Source: Pseudomonas sp.
GTDB taxonomy: Bacteria > Pseudomonadota > Gammaproteobacteria > Pseudomonadales > Pseudomonadaceae
Direction of reading: 5' to 3'
DNA length: 64,000 nt
Assembly (NCBI RefSeq): GCF_030150285.1
Contig: NZ_JASLGE010000071.1
Coordinates: forward strand, 12,450 to 76,449
In this document: positions 15,708-25,773 of the stretch, piece after piece
Position numbering within the stretch: the stretch's first letter is position 1
Layout of the letters: each line of letters starts with the position of its first letter
Program-made: the position numbers and the translations under genes
Notes under the pieces: generated by a model
Seen by the model: only the letters and a program-made list of their open reading frames with translations
Told to the model about the DNA's origin: nothing
The model's database searches: none

Positions 15708-16991
15708 TTAGAACTTGTAGGTCGCGCCCAGAGCAAAACCGTTTGCACTGTTTTCGTATTTGGCGCTGTAGCGGTTGGCACCTTTTACATCATTGACTTT
15801 GACGGACTCTTCCTTGAGGTATGAGTAGGCCACATCAATGGTCAGGTCATCAGTGACGGCATAGCCGGCACCCAGGCTGAAGATTGTCCGGTCACCGGTA
15901 GGGATGCGTGGCGAACGGTTGGTGTTGTTGGTCGGCGACTGGTCCCATGTCAGGCCAGTACGCAGTACCCACTGCTTGTTCAACTGATACGAGGTACCGA
16001 TGGCGTAAGCCCAGGTGTCGTGCCAGTTCTGATCTTCCTTGATGGTGCCGAACGCTACAGCGCCCACGTTGCCCGCAGTGGTGGCATTAACACCTTTGTT
16101 TTCAACGGTAATGTCTTTCAGGCGGCTCCAGCGGGTCCAGGTAGAACCGGCATAGACTTTCCAGGCGTCGGACAGGTCTTGTGTGACGGACAGGTCCCAG
16201 GATTCCGGGGTGTCAATCGACAGCGATGCATCATAGCGGTTGCTATTGATCGTTCCAGCTGGAGTGCCTGGGCCTGGCTCAATGTCCGTGTGCCCTTTGA
16301 GTTTGTAGCTGACTTTTGAGTGATAGGTCAGGCCCACGCGGGTGGTGTCTGTGGCTTGCACCAGAATACCGGCGTTGAAGCCCAGAGCAGTGTCGTCGCC
16401 TTTGATCTTGACATGGGTTTCAGGCAGTCGTCCGGGCATAACTGACAGGTCCGATTCCAGCTTGCCGGAGATACGGTTAATGGTCGGGCCAAAGCCGATC
16501 GAGACTCTGTCATTGAACGCATAGCTGACGGTTGGCTGGATGGTCACAACCGCCACGTCGCTGGTGCTACCGAAAGCACGGCCTTTAAAGCCTTTTTCGT
16601 ATTCAGTGGCCAGGCCAAACGGTGCGTATACGCCGACACCGACTGCCCACTGGTCGTTCAGGCGGTTGGTGTAGAAGCCCATGGGTACGCCCGTGAACGG
16701 CACCATGTCACCTTTGTTGGTGCCAGAGGCGTTGCCATCGGCATCTTTGATGTTTGTGGTTGCATCAATCACTGCAATACCGCCAGTCACTTGCTGACCT
16801 TGTAGGCGGGACATACCGGCAGGGTTACCAAATACGGTACTTGCATCGTCAGCAGAAGATGAGCGACCTGCGAAACCGGTCCCCATACCGCTCACGCTTT
16901 GTTCGTTGAGGGCGAAGCCGCTGGCGAAGATCTGGCTGGAAGCCAGGGTGACAGCGAGGCTAAGTGTGGTCTTGAGCATTACTTTTTTCAT
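15708..16991 (-). CDS. FadL/OmpP1 family outer-membrane protein
   Basis: This 427-residue protein has a signal peptide ending in SSQIFA (about residue 23), followed by SGFALNEQSVSGMGTGFAG and the FadL-family NPAGMSRL motif near residue 58. The rest alternates in beta-barrel fashion and ends with an aromatic C-terminal F (LGATYKF), as outer-membrane proteins do. FadL-type channels take long-chain fatty acids or aromatic hydrocarbons across the outer membrane. A ribosome site aaggag lies before the ATG. The substrate is not fixed by the sequence. It stands alone between two terminators. Confidence 0.93.
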   Translation of the reverse strand: MKKVMLKTTLSLAVTLASSQIFASGFALNEQSVSGMGTGFAGRSSSADDASTVFGNPAGMSRLQGQQVTGGIAVIDATTNIKDADGNASGTNKGDMVPFTGVPMGFYTNRLNDQWAVGVGVYAPFGLATEYEKGFKGRAFGSTSDVAVVTIQPTVSYAFNDRVSIGFGPTINRISGKLESDLSVMPGRLPETHVKIKGDDTALGFNAGILVQATDTTRVGLTYHSKVSYKLKGHTDIEPGPGTPAGTINSNRYDASLSIDTPESWDLSVTQDLSDAWKVYAGSTWTRWSRLKDITVENKGVNATTAGNVGAVAFGTIKEDQNWHDTWAYAIGTSYQLNKQWVLRTGLTWDQSPTNNTNRSPRIPTGDRTIFSLGAGYAVTDDLTIDVAYSYLKEESVKVNDVKGANRYSAKYENSANGFALGATYKF

Positions 16992-17590
16992 TATTAGAAC
17001 TCCTTATGATCACCGGACGAAAACTACCAACATTTTTGTGAGAGCGCTATAGGCTAATTCGCAGAAGATAGCGATGTTTTGTAGGACAATCCGACCATAA
17101 TTGAAGCATTTGAAAATTCTTGCGGGGCGACTGAATCTCAAACCAACCAGGTGGGGGGAGTAAGGTGGGTACGCCACGTATTAGCAGAATTGGGTAAACA
17201 TCCTTGTGGTTCAAAGGCTTGGCATCAGGCTTTGGCCGTACATGGAGCGCCATTGGGCGTCAGGCCGGCTTGTTTTTGGTGTTCAAACAGCCATCGGGCG
17301 ATGACGCTGAAATAGCGCAAATTAAACGCGGGTGACGGCCAGTTTCTCGGCCTCAGCGCCTTGGCAGTGATGCCCGGTCGCACGCGTAGCCTGAAGGTGG
17401 CCGGCCACACCCCGGTGCTTGGCAGCCGTGAGTGGGGTGTGTACGCCGGCAGCGGATCATGCCGCTTAAGTTGAAGTGTAGTGTTATCTATCGATGGCAA
17501 TATCATGTTTTTAAAACATTTCTATCTTTGATCCAGTCGTTATAGATCAGTAAGCACTTAAGGTATGTCGGATATTTCTGAAACTTCTGA
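16992..17590. other. intergenic region upstream of the FadL-type gene
   Basis: About 600 bases without a supported gene. A minus-strand frame at 17225-17506 encodes 93 residues ending in ARWLFEHQKQAGLTPNGAPC, which might be a relic, but it has no visible ribosome site and no recognised domain. The porin promoter should lie in the first 100 bases. Confidence 0.45.
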
Positions 17591-17591
17591 A

Positions 17592-17626
17592 AGCAAAAAG
17601 CCCTGCTATTCAGGCAGGGCTTTTTG
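17592..17626. terminator. intrinsic terminator downstream of the DUF1652-like gene
   Basis: Inverted repeat aaaaagccctg ... cagggcttttt with a short loop, with A and T runs on either side. It serves the minus-strand gene at 17647 and could act in both directions. Confidence 0.85.
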
Positions 17627-17646
17627 TGTGGGCACTTCTGGGGTGT

Positions 17647-17871
17647 TCAGGCAGTGAGTGCCTGACGAGTACGCTCGATCACAGCTTGCAGAGGTTCTGC
17701 GCTGGAATATTGATCGGGGTACAGGCGTTCGCTGTGACGAGCGATGCCGTGTTCGTTGACCAGTGTGAAGCTGAAGCAGCCTTTGCGAGCGGCCATAATC
17801 AGGCAGTTCATGGGAGCAAAAGCGTTGGTTAGGGTGCGAATGGCATCCTGAGCATGGATTTGAGTCGACAT
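17647..17871 (-). CDS. small conserved protein, DUF1652-like
   Basis: This 74-residue protein has no signal peptide or membrane span. The pattern NAFAPMNCLIMAARKGCFSF, followed by a short beta-rich segment and a C-terminal helix ERTRQALTA, resembles the small Pseudomonas DUF1652 proteins as I remember them, including the central P-M-x-C. The gene ends just before a strong terminator, which supports it being real. No function is known. Confidence 0.7.
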   Translation of the reverse strand: MSTQIHAQDAIRTLTNAFAPMNCLIMAARKGCFSFTLVNEHGIARHSERLYPDQYSSAEPLQAVIERTRQALTA

Positions 17872-18866
17872 AGTTATTAGATGTTCCTACAAATGACACG
17901 GATATGATCCGTGCAGCGTTAAAACGTTCCAGTGACGTCGAGCCATCTTTGGCGGGACGAAGAACCTGACTGGAACAAAGCCGCCAGTTGTTGCGCATTC
18001 AGTATGTGGCGCTTGGGCTGGCAGGTAGGTACTTAGGAGGGCAGGCAATCACAACAGGAGCTTGGGTTCCGTGCTCCGGGTGAAGATCCTGATCAATCTG
18101 CAGGTTGGTTCGGTCAGAGTAAGCAGCATCACGATACCTTTGTTTGTTCAAAGGCCTTATCGGCGCGGCATTTACCTGGAAACCATCGAGGGGGTCGGTC
18201 CCGTATGTGTCAGCCTGACTTCATAGTGAAGAATAAGGCTGGGGGATGTGTTCGACCCGAATTGACTTTCAGCTTGGTACTAACGCTGTGGATCATAACG
18301 AATTGGCTTTTTAATTGCAAGCGTATGAACCAGAAAACTTCGAAAAGGTAGAGGGCATGACAGGAAATGGCCGATAGCCAAGCAGATGTATGTTTTTTTA
18401 AAGGCTGTCACTAGCTGAAGATTAGCGCTTTTCCAGTGCCGGGAAGCGCCGCCGCCATGGCTGTTCAGCCTTCTAAACGATGGCTCGTGTCAGTGCCCAG
18501 TCCTACATTTTTTGGGCTGCCAAGCCACAGTTTCTTGCCCTGAATGCCAACTTGTGCACATTTGTGGTAGGGCTGCAAAAGCCTTCTCAGCGGCAAGCAG
18601 GTAGCAAGGCCTAGCCTGTCCATAAAATTTAAGTCAATGAAAAACATCGTTTTTTTTAATTGGTGAAAAAAGCGCCAGTTTGACCTTGAGCCCCGCGCGC
18701 TGGGCGTTTGAGCGGGTTAATAGTGGGTTGTCCACTGACTTATCCACAGGATCTGTGGATTGTCCCGCGCGCTTGCACTAGAACGCGGGTATAGACTTTT
18801 TTCGGCTTTACGGCAGCGAAAAAAGGAGTAGAGTTGCGCGCCTTCCGTTCTACCCTACAGTGTCGT
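17872..18866. other. gene-poor intergenic region, about 1 kb
   Basis: No coding frame here has a plausible domain; the minus-strand 60-codon frame at 18465-18647 looks like chance. The stretch is less GC-rich than its surroundings. A DnaA-box-like ttatccaca sits at 18740-18748, followed closely by tgtggattg in the opposite sense, but no origin genes are near. A small RNA cannot be excluded. Confidence 0.5.
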
Positions 18867-19190
18867 ATGAAGTTTCGCACCACCATTTCTTCTGTTACTC
18901 GCCCAAGCACGCCTGTTGAAGCGCCCAAGCGTTTTACCTTGCGGGTTGCTCTTTGGTTGCTCGACAACCCTCGGCTGGGGGCTAACCCCAGCATCAAGCA
19001 AGTGGCCGGCCATCTGCTCAAACAGCCCGCACGCCAAGGTGTAGTAGTGGCACAAAGCCGTTTGGGCCAACTGATGTGCCGTGATTGTGGCAGCGCCCGC
19101 GACCAGCGCATTGGCCATGAGCTTTTACGCCAGGCGGCCCGTGCTGGAGATCGTGTAGCGCAACAGGAACTGGGCAAGATCGAAGACTGA
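18867..19190 (+). CDS. small Sel1-repeat-like protein
   Basis: The 107-residue product has a basic N-terminus and then helical repeats of the Sel1 type: PSIKQVAGHLLKQPARQGVVVAQSRLGQL and IGHELLRQAARAGDRVAQQELGKI, each with the small residue and AxxLG-like spacing. Sel1 repeats mediate protein contacts. The start at 18867 (MKFRTTISSV) was preferred to a start at 18834. It precedes rmuC by about 50 bases on the same strand. The role is unknown. Confidence 0.78.
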   Translation: MKFRTTISSVTRPSTPVEAPKRFTLRVALWLLDNPRLGANPSIKQVAGHLLKQPARQGVVVAQSRLGQLMCRDCGSARDQRIGHELLRQAARAGDRVAQQELGKIED

Positions 19191-19248
19191 GCTGTCTTCG
19201 GCGCAGCCGCTTGGTTAACCTTGCTCTTTTACCTGGTGCGGAGTGGGT

Positions 19249-20745
19249 ATGGCCCTGGATGTGAACAGCCTCTTGCTGGGCTTGGTGATAGCCGGCGTGC
19301 CTTTGTTGGCGATTCTCTGGCAATTGCAGCGCCGGGCTGCTGGCCACAGTGCTGAACTCGTCCTACTTAACGAGCGTCTGAGCATGGCTCTATTGGCTCA
19401 GGAAGGCCTGAGTGCGCAACTTGATGCGTGCCGCGATGAGATCAGCGACCTGGGGCAGGCCAATGCGGCGAAGCAGGCGGAGCGTGCTGCGCTACGCCGA
19501 GAGGTCGAGTTGCTGCAGGTTGAGCGCGACAATGCCCGCGATGCGGCCCATGCCTGGAACCTTGAGCGCGGGCTGAAAGAAACAGAACTGCGCCGTCTGG
19601 ACGCCCATGCGTCGGCATTGAGCGCAGAGCTGCGTGAGCAGCAAGACAGCCATCAACAACGCCTGAGTGACCTGCAGGGTTCGCGTGATGAGTTGCGAGC
19701 ACAGTTTGCTGAATTGGCCGGCAAGATCTTTGATGAGCGCGAACAGCGGTTTGCCGAAACCAGCAATGAGCGCCTCGGGCAATTGCTGGACCCGCTGAAA
19801 GAACGCATCCAGTCCTTTGAAAAAAGAGTCGAAGAAAGCTACCAGCAAGAGGCTCGCGAGCGTTTTTCGCTGAGCAAAGAGCTGGAGCGCCTGCAGCAGC
19901 TCAATCTTCGTTTGAGCGATGAGGCGACCAACCTGACCCGTGCTCTTAAAGGTCAGAAAACCCAGGGTAACTGGGGGGAGCTGATTCTGGAGCGCGTGCT
20001 GGAGCACGCGGGGCTGGAGAAAGGGCGTGAATATCAGACCCAGGTCAGCCTCAAGGGACCTGACGGTGAGCGCTTTCAGCCTGATGTGCTGATTATGCTG
20101 CCGGGAGACAAGCAGGTGGTCATCGACTCGAAGGTCAGCCTCACGGCTTACCAGCAATATGTAGTGGCTGATGACGACGTGATCGGTCAGGCGGCCCTCA
20201 AACAGCACGTGCTGTCGTTGCGCAATCACGTGAAGGGCTTGGCCGGTAAAGACTACAAGCGGCTCGAAGGGTTACACAGCCTCGACTTTGTACTGTTGTT
20301 TATGCCGATCGAGGCTGCGTTTTCGGTGGCGTTACAGGCTGAGCCGAACCTGTTCCAGGAAGCCTTTGACCGCAATATTGTGATCGTCAGCCCCACCACG
20401 TTGCTGGCGACCTTGCGGGTCATCGACAGCCTTTGGAAGCAGGAGCGGCAAAGCCAGAATGCCCGGGAAATTGCCGAGCGCGCAGGCTGGCTGTACGACA
20501 AATTTGTGCTGTTTATTCAGGACCTGGACGAGGTCGGCAATCGCCTGCAGCAGTTGGACAAGGCCTACGCTGGTGCTCGCAATAAACTGACAGAAGGGCG
20601 TGGCAATCTGGTCAGCCGCAGCGAGCAACTCAAATTGCTGGGGGCGCGCGCCAGTAAAAGTTTGCCAGCAGATTTGCTGGAGCGGGCAATGACGGATGTG
20701 GATGGCGTCGCTCACCCTGCGGAATCAGACGCCGACCCTCTGTAG
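19249..20745 (+). CDS. rmuC: DNA recombination protein RmuC
   Basis: The 498-residue product has an N-terminal membrane anchor (about residues 3-22), a long coiled coil rich in Glu, Arg and Gln to about residue 220, and the RmuC nuclease-like domain with TQGNWGELILERVLEHAGLE, IDSKVSLTAYQQY and MPIEAAFS. E. coli RmuC limits inversion at short inverted repeats; its biochemistry is not settled. The ATG at 19249 has GGAG at a good distance; a GTG two codons earlier is the alternative. It converges on the kinase gene. Confidence 0.93.
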   Translation: MALDVNSLLLGLVIAGVPLLAILWQLQRRAAGHSAELVLLNERLSMALLAQEGLSAQLDACRDEISDLGQANAAKQAERAALRREVELLQVERDNARDAAHAWNLERGLKETELRRLDAHASALSAELREQQDSHQQRLSDLQGSRDELRAQFAELAGKIFDEREQRFAETSNERLGQLLDPLKERIQSFEKRVEESYQQEARERFSLSKELERLQQLNLRLSDEATNLTRALKGQKTQGNWGELILERVLEHAGLEKGREYQTQVSLKGPDGERFQPDVLIMLPGDKQVVIDSKVSLTAYQQYVVADDDVIGQAALKQHVLSLRNHVKGLAGKDYKRLEGLHSLDFVLLFMPIEAAFSVALQAEPNLFQEAFDRNIVIVSPTTLLATLRVIDSLWKQERQSQNAREIAERAGWLYDKFVLFIQDLDEVGNRLQQLDKAYAGARNKLTEGRGNLVSRSEQLKLLGARASKSLPADLLERAMTDVDGVAHPAESDADPL

Positions 20746-20809
20746 GGGCAACCGGTCGACGTCCGACTACCCGTGCGTCTCCTGGGCGCACGCGTTTAAG
20801 GACCGGCCC

Positions 20810-23800
20810 TCACAAAGGCACATGCCGGCTCAATATCGCCCTTAGCACCGCCGGCTTCACGGGTTTGGGCAGGTATTCCAGCCCGGCGGCATTCACCTCG
20901 GCGATCATTTCGGGGCGCCCATCCGCGCTGATGACCACACCGGGCACCGGTTCGCCCAGGCGGGCTCGCAACCAGCGCATCAGGTCTGTGCCAACCTCAC
21001 CGTCATCCAGGTGGTAATCCACCAGCACGAGCTGGGGGCGCACCCCTTCATTGAGCAACGCTTCACACTCGTCACGGTTGCGTGCGGTCCAGACTCTGCA
21101 GCCCCAGCGTGTCAGCAGGCTCTGCATCCCGATCAAAATGCTGTCTTCATTATCGATACAGAGTATCTGCGCGCCATTCACGGGCTGCCCGTTCTGTTCG
21201 GTGGCGACCGGCTGAGGTGGCGTTTGGCTGTTGGCTAGCGGCACGCTGACACTGAATACGCTGCCCTTGCCTTGCCACGAGCGCACTTGCAGGGTGTGCC
21301 CGAGCACATGGCACAGGCCGTCAGCAATCGCCAACCCCAACCCCAGCCCCTTTTCTGCACGGGTCTGATGGCTGTCCAGGCGCTTGAACTCTTCAAAAAT
21401 GACCTGAAGTTTGTCCGCCGGAATGCCCGGGCCGCGATCCCACACTTCGAGGCACAACTGGCCGTTGCGCCGGCGCACGCCCAGCAGTACCGGGCCTTTG
21501 GCATAACGAAAGGCATTGGTCAGAAAGTTCTGCAGAATGCGGCGCAGTAATTTGATATCACTGTTGACCCGTAAACGGCTGCCGCGAACCCGGAAGTTCA
21601 AGCCCTGCTCATGGGCCTGGGCGGTAAATTCATTGCCCAGGGTGTCGAACAGCTCATTAATGGCAAACGGCTTGATGTCCGGGGTGATTTTCCCGTTTTC
21701 GAGGCGTGAAATATCCAGCAAATCGCTGATCAAGTCTTCGGCGGAGCGCAAGGAGCTGTCCAGATGCTGAACCAGCTTTCTGGCTTCCGGGCCAAGCCCC
21801 TCGTCCTGATGAGAAAGCGCCGACGAAAACAGTCGGGCGGCGTTCATCGGTTGCATCAGATCATGGCTGACGGCGGCCAGAAAACGGGTCTTGGACTGGT
21901 TTGCGGTCTCGGCCACGCCCTTGGCTTCGGTAAGCGCCTGATTGAGTTGCGACAGCTCGTGCGTGCGCTCGGCGACACGTTGTTCTAGCCCTTCGTTGGC
22001 TTCGGTCAAGGCCTGCTCGGCCTCCCGGAATGCGGTGATGTCGGTGAAACTCATGACAAACCCGCCGCCCGGCATGGGGTTGCCGATCAGCTCGATCACG
22101 CGGCCATTGGGGAACAGGCGCTCGGAAGTGTGCGCGCGGCCTTGGCGCATCCAGTGCAAGCGACGGGCGACATGCACTTCAGCTTCGCCCGGGCCGCACA
22201 GGCCGCGTTCTGCATTGTGGCGAATGATGTCAGCAATAGGCCGGCCCACGCTGATCAGCCCGTCCGGGTAGTTGAACAGCTCCAGGTAGCGGCGGTTCCA
22301 CGCCACAAGCCGCAGCGACTGATCGACGACGCTGATGCCTTGGGTGATGTTTTCGATCGCGCCTTGAAGCAGGGCACGGTTGAATTGTAGAACTTCCGAG
22401 GCTTCGTCAGCGATGCGGACGACGTCCTCAAGTTGCATTTCACGGCCTTCAATAGCCGCTTTCACCACGGCCCTTGTCGACGATGCGCCCAATACGCCAG
22501 CCAGTAACCGCTCGGTGTGAGCGATCCACTCGCCATTGGCGTTCTGATTGGGGTTGAAACCCTTGCCTTGGCGGTAGGCAAAACGAATGAAGCTCTGATG
22601 GGCGCGCTCTTCACCGACAAAGCGCGCCGCCAAGGTCAACAGGTCATTGATTTGCACGGCGAGCATCGAGCGGGAGCTGGGGTGGCTGCTGATTTCCTGA
22701 CCGATAAACCGGCCAGCTTGCCAGTGTTCCGACACGCGGGTGCGTGACAGCACAGACACCCAGGCAAAGAGGGTGAAGTTGCCCGCCAGTGACAACACCA
22801 CACCCTGGGTCAGGGGGGTGATTGGCAAGCCCAGCGGGTTGCTGTGCAACCAGCTCAGCCCCGGGAAATGCGCCAGCGTCAGGCCCATGCCATGGGCTGC
22901 CAGTGGCAGTACCAGGGTGTAAAACCAAATAAAAGTGCCTGCCGCCAACCCTGCGAATACGCCACGACGGTTGGCTTGTTTCCAGTACAGGGCCCCGAGC
23001 ATGGCCGGGGCCAGTTGCGTGACGGCAGCAAACGCGATTTGGCCGATGGTGGCGAGGCTGGCGGTAGGCCCCAGCAGGCGATAGCTCACGTAGGCCAACA
23101 GCAAAATCACCACAATCGAGACGCGTCGCACCGAGAGCATCCAGTGACGGAAAACTTCAAACGGGCGCTCGGCGTTTTTGTGGCGCAATAACCACGGTAA
23201 CAGCATGTCGTTGGACACCATCGTCGACAGTGCCACGCTGGCGACGATCACCATGCCGGTGGCGGCCGATGCGCCGCCAATAAAGGCCAGGAGTGCCAGG
23301 GCAGGGTGAGCTTGGGCCAGCGGCAAGCTGATTACGAACGAGTCGGGTAGTACGGAGCTGGGCAGCAACATTTGGCCGGCCAATGCAATCGGCACCACAA
23401 ACAGGCCTGCCAGAATCAGGTACGCCGGAAACACCCATTTGGCCAGTTGCAGGTCCTGGGGCTCAATATTCTCGACCACCGTGACATGGAATTGGCGCGG
23501 CAGGCAGATGATCGCCATCATCGCAACACCGGTTTGCACCACCATCGAAGGCCAATTGATGGTTTCTTTCCAGTACTCCTCCAGCCGTGGGGCGAGCATG
23601 GCCTGATTAAACAAATCATCGAAGCCGTCATACAGGCCAAAGGTTACAAAGGCCCCGACAGCAAGAAAGGCCAGCAGCTTGACCAGCGATTCAAAGGCAA
23701 TGGCCAGTACCATGCCGCGGTGGTGTTCAGTGGCGTCGAGGTTGCGTGTGCCGAACAGAATGGTAAACAGCGCCAGAATGAGCGTCACAATCAGGGCTGT

Positions 23801-24280
23801 GTCTTCAACCCGCGAGCCGGTCGCATCTGCGCCGGCACCGATCAGCAGGTTGACACCAAGCACAATCCCTTTGAGCTGCAGGGCGATATAAGGCAGCACC
23901 CCCACCAGGCAGATCAGTGCCACGACAATCGCCAGCGATTGAGATTTGCCGTAACGCGCAGCAATAAAGTCGGCAATCGAGGTGATGTTCTCTTGCTTGC
24001 TGATCATCACCATTTTTTGCAAGACCCACGGTGCGCACACCAGCAGCAGTACGGGTCCCAGATAGATCGGCAGGAATGCCCACAACTGTTCGGCGGCTTG
24101 CCCTACAGCGCCGAAGAACGTCCAGCTGGTGCAGTACACCGCCAACGACAGGCTGTATACCCACGCGCGCACCCGCGGCGGCAGCGGTTTGCTGCGCCGG
24201 TCACCATAAAAGGCAATGGCAAACATAATGGCCATATAGGCCAGGGCGACGGCGGCGATTAGCCCGCTGGACAACGACAT
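20810..24280 (-). CDS. hybrid sensor histidine kinase with sodium/solute-symporter-like input domain
   Basis: The 1156-residue protein joins an N-terminal SSF-type membrane domain with about 12-13 spans (residues 1 to about 500) to a PAS domain, a coiled coil EANEGLEQRVAERTHEL, a HisKA domain with phospho-acceptor H806 in AVSHDLMQPMNAA, a HATPase_c domain (GLGLGLAIADGL) and a C-terminal receiver with D1088 in VLVDYHLDDG. CbrA has a similar input part but is shorter and lacks the receiver; from memory this size matches P. aeruginosa PA3271. The start at 24280 has aggag in front; a longer frame to 24391 lacks this. It may sense a transported nutrient. Confidence 0.92.
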   Translation of the reverse strand: MSLSSGLIAAVALAYMAIMFAIAFYGDRRSKPLPPRVRAWVYSLSLAVYCTSWTFFGAVGQAAEQLWAFLPIYLGPVLLLVCAPWVLQKMVMISKQENITSIADFIAARYGKSQSLAIVVALICLVGVLPYIALQLKGIVLGVNLLIGAGADATGSRVEDTALIVTLILALFTILFGTRNLDATEHHRGMVLAIAFESLVKLLAFLAVGAFVTFGLYDGFDDLFNQAMLAPRLEEYWKETINWPSMVVQTGVAMMAIICLPRQFHVTVVENIEPQDLQLAKWVFPAYLILAGLFVVPIALAGQMLLPSSVLPDSFVISLPLAQAHPALALLAFIGGASAATGMVIVASVALSTMVSNDMLLPWLLRHKNAERPFEVFRHWMLSVRRVSIVVILLLAYVSYRLLGPTASLATIGQIAFAAVTQLAPAMLGALYWKQANRRGVFAGLAAGTFIWFYTLVLPLAAHGMGLTLAHFPGLSWLHSNPLGLPITPLTQGVVLSLAGNFTLFAWVSVLSRTRVSEHWQAGRFIGQEISSHPSSRSMLAVQINDLLTLAARFVGEERAHQSFIRFAYRQGKGFNPNQNANGEWIAHTERLLAGVLGASSTRAVVKAAIEGREMQLEDVVRIADEASEVLQFNRALLQGAIENITQGISVVDQSLRLVAWNRRYLELFNYPDGLISVGRPIADIIRHNAERGLCGPGEAEVHVARRLHWMRQGRAHTSERLFPNGRVIELIGNPMPGGGFVMSFTDITAFREAEQALTEANEGLEQRVAERTHELSQLNQALTEAKGVAETANQSKTRFLAAVSHDLMQPMNAARLFSSALSHQDEGLGPEARKLVQHLDSSLRSAEDLISDLLDISRLENGKITPDIKPFAINELFDTLGNEFTAQAHEQGLNFRVRGSRLRVNSDIKLLRRILQNFLTNAFRYAKGPVLLGVRRRNGQLCLEVWDRGPGIPADKLQVIFEEFKRLDSHQTRAEKGLGLGLAIADGLCHVLGHTLQVRSWQGKGSVFSVSVPLANSQTPPQPVATEQNGQPVNGAQILCIDNEDSILIGMQSLLTRWGCRVWTARNRDECEALLNEGVRPQLVLVDYHLDDGEVGTDLMRWLRARLGEPVPGVVISADGRPEMIAEVNAAGLEYLPKPVKPAVLRAILSRHVPL

Positions 24281-24391
24281 GGAGGCTCCTGAATAAATGA
24301 GTCCCGAGCAATCCCGCTCTGGAGGACTAGTCTCGCATGATGTCTGTACGCCGTCAGTGTCGACGATGGTCTGAGCGCGACCGGGCGTCAC

Positions 24392-24501
24392 ACCCCTTGT
24401 ATATAAGAAAAATAGATTATGGTTAGAGATATTACCCGTTATATAGATATGCGTTCGGGTTCTATGCTGTTTTTACCTCATACGAGGAACAGGAGGAACC
24501 C
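24392..24501. promoter_or_regulatory. AT-rich divergent promoter region, kinase / TDT transporter
   Basis: The segment tatataagaaaaatagatta and the following ttatatagatatgcg are markedly AT-rich compared with both flanks. They must drive the TDT transporter to the right and possibly the kinase to the left. No exact promoter is assigned. Confidence 0.45.
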
Positions 24502-25653
24502 ATGACTTGCCCCCCTACATCCCGCACCGGTTTACGGCCCTTTAGCCAGTTGCAGCACCCGCGCGAAGTGATCCGTCAATTCACGCCCAACTGGTTTGCC
24601 GCAACGATGGGCACCGGAGTTCTGGCATTGGCGCTGGCCCAGTTGCCCGTGTTCATCCCTGGCATACACGCCGTTGCCGAAGGCCTGTGGCTGTTCAACA
24701 TCGGTCTGTTCATTTTATTCAGCGTGCTCTATGGCTTGCGTTGGGTGCTGTACTTCGATGAAGCGCGGCGCATTTTCGGGCACTCCATCGTGTCGATGTT
24801 TTTCGGCACCATCCCGATGGGGCTAGCGACTATCATTAATGGCTTTCTATTGTTTGGCGTCGAGCGCTGGGGCAGTGACATGGTGCAGGTCGCGCATGTG
24901 CTGTGGTGGCTGGACGTGGCGATGTCGCTGGCATTTGGGGTGATGATTCCCTACATGATGTTCACCCGTCAGGAACACAGTATTGACCAAATGACAGCGG
25001 TTTGGCTGCTGCCAGTGGTGGCGGCCGAGGTGGCGGCAGCCAGTGGCGGGCTCTTGGCTCCACACCTGAGCGATCCGGTGGCGCAGTTCCATGTAGTGAT
25101 TACCAGCTATGTGCTGTGGGCGTTCTCGGTGCCGGTCGCGTTCAGCATCTTGACCATCCTTATGCTGCGAATGGCGCTGCATAAACTGCCCCATGAAAAT
25201 ATGGCCGCTTCCAGTTGGCTGGCGTTGGGGCCGATTGGTACGGGTGCGCTGGGGTTATTGCTGTTGGGGGCCGATTCGCCGGCCATTTTTGCCGCCAATG
25301 GGTTTGCCCGGGTCGGTGAGATCGCCGAGGGCATGGGGTTGATTTCGGGTATTGCTCTGTGGGGGTTTGGCTTGTGGTGGATGTTGATGGCCCTGCTCAT
25401 CACCCATCGGTACTTTCGCGCAGGCATCCCGTTCAATCTGGGCTGGTGGGGGTTTACCTTCCCATTGGGGGTCTACGCTTTGACCACGCTGCATCTGGGT
25501 AAGGTGTTGCACTTGGGTTTCTTTGAGGTCGTCGGCTGTGTGCTGGTGATAATGCTGACGCTGATGTGGCTGGTTGTGGGGGTACGAACCGTTAAAGGGG
25601 CCTGGCGCGGTGAGCTGTTTGTGTCGCCTTGCATTGCGGGGCTAAAGAAGTAG
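24502..25653 (+). CDS. TDT family transporter (tellurite-resistance/dicarboxylate type)
   Basis: The 383-residue protein has about ten membrane spans and the family opening FTPNWFAATMGTGVLALAL, which matches the TehA/SLAC1/Mae1 fold, and PYMMFTRQEHSIDQMTAVWLLP in the middle. Members move C4-dicarboxylates, sulfite or other anions. An aggagg ribosome site precedes the ATG at a good distance. It is divergent from the symporter-linked kinase, so that kinase could govern it, but this is only positional. The substrate is not determined. Confidence 0.88.
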   Translation: MTCPPTSRTGLRPFSQLQHPREVIRQFTPNWFAATMGTGVLALALAQLPVFIPGIHAVAEGLWLFNIGLFILFSVLYGLRWVLYFDEARRIFGHSIVSMFFGTIPMGLATIINGFLLFGVERWGSDMVQVAHVLWWLDVAMSLAFGVMIPYMMFTRQEHSIDQMTAVWLLPVVAAEVAAASGGLLAPHLSDPVAQFHVVITSYVLWAFSVPVAFSILTILMLRMALHKLPHENMAASSWLALGPIGTGALGLLLLGADSPAIFAANGFARVGEIAEGMGLISGIALWGFGLWWMLMALLITHRYFRAGIPFNLGWWGFTFPLGVYALTTLHLGKVLHLGFFEVVGCVLVIMLTLMWLVVGVRTVKGAWRGELFVSPCIAGLKK

Positions 25654-25773
25654 GGCGCTGACGTCATGGGCTGTACGAAAGTGCTGAGCATCGCAGTCTC
25701 AGTTGCAGAACTTGAGTAAGGTTGTGTCTTGAGTGTTAAAACAGCATTCCAATGAAAAAGCCTCTGGCGCAAC

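Noticed and set aside
17047..17506. Two minus-strand frames (68 and 93 codons) upstream of the FadL-type gene
   Set aside because: No domain, no ribosome site and overlapping a region that should hold the porin promoter; a decayed relic is possible.
18730..18760. Possible replication origin because of ttatccaca
   Set aside because: One box and a facing half only; no cluster of boxes, AT-rich unwinding element, dnaA, dnaN or parAB nearby.
23372..24262. 296-codon plus-strand frame opposite the hybrid kinase
   Set aside because: Low-complexity His/Gln/Arg-rich product with no ribosome site; the minus-strand kinase has clear domains.
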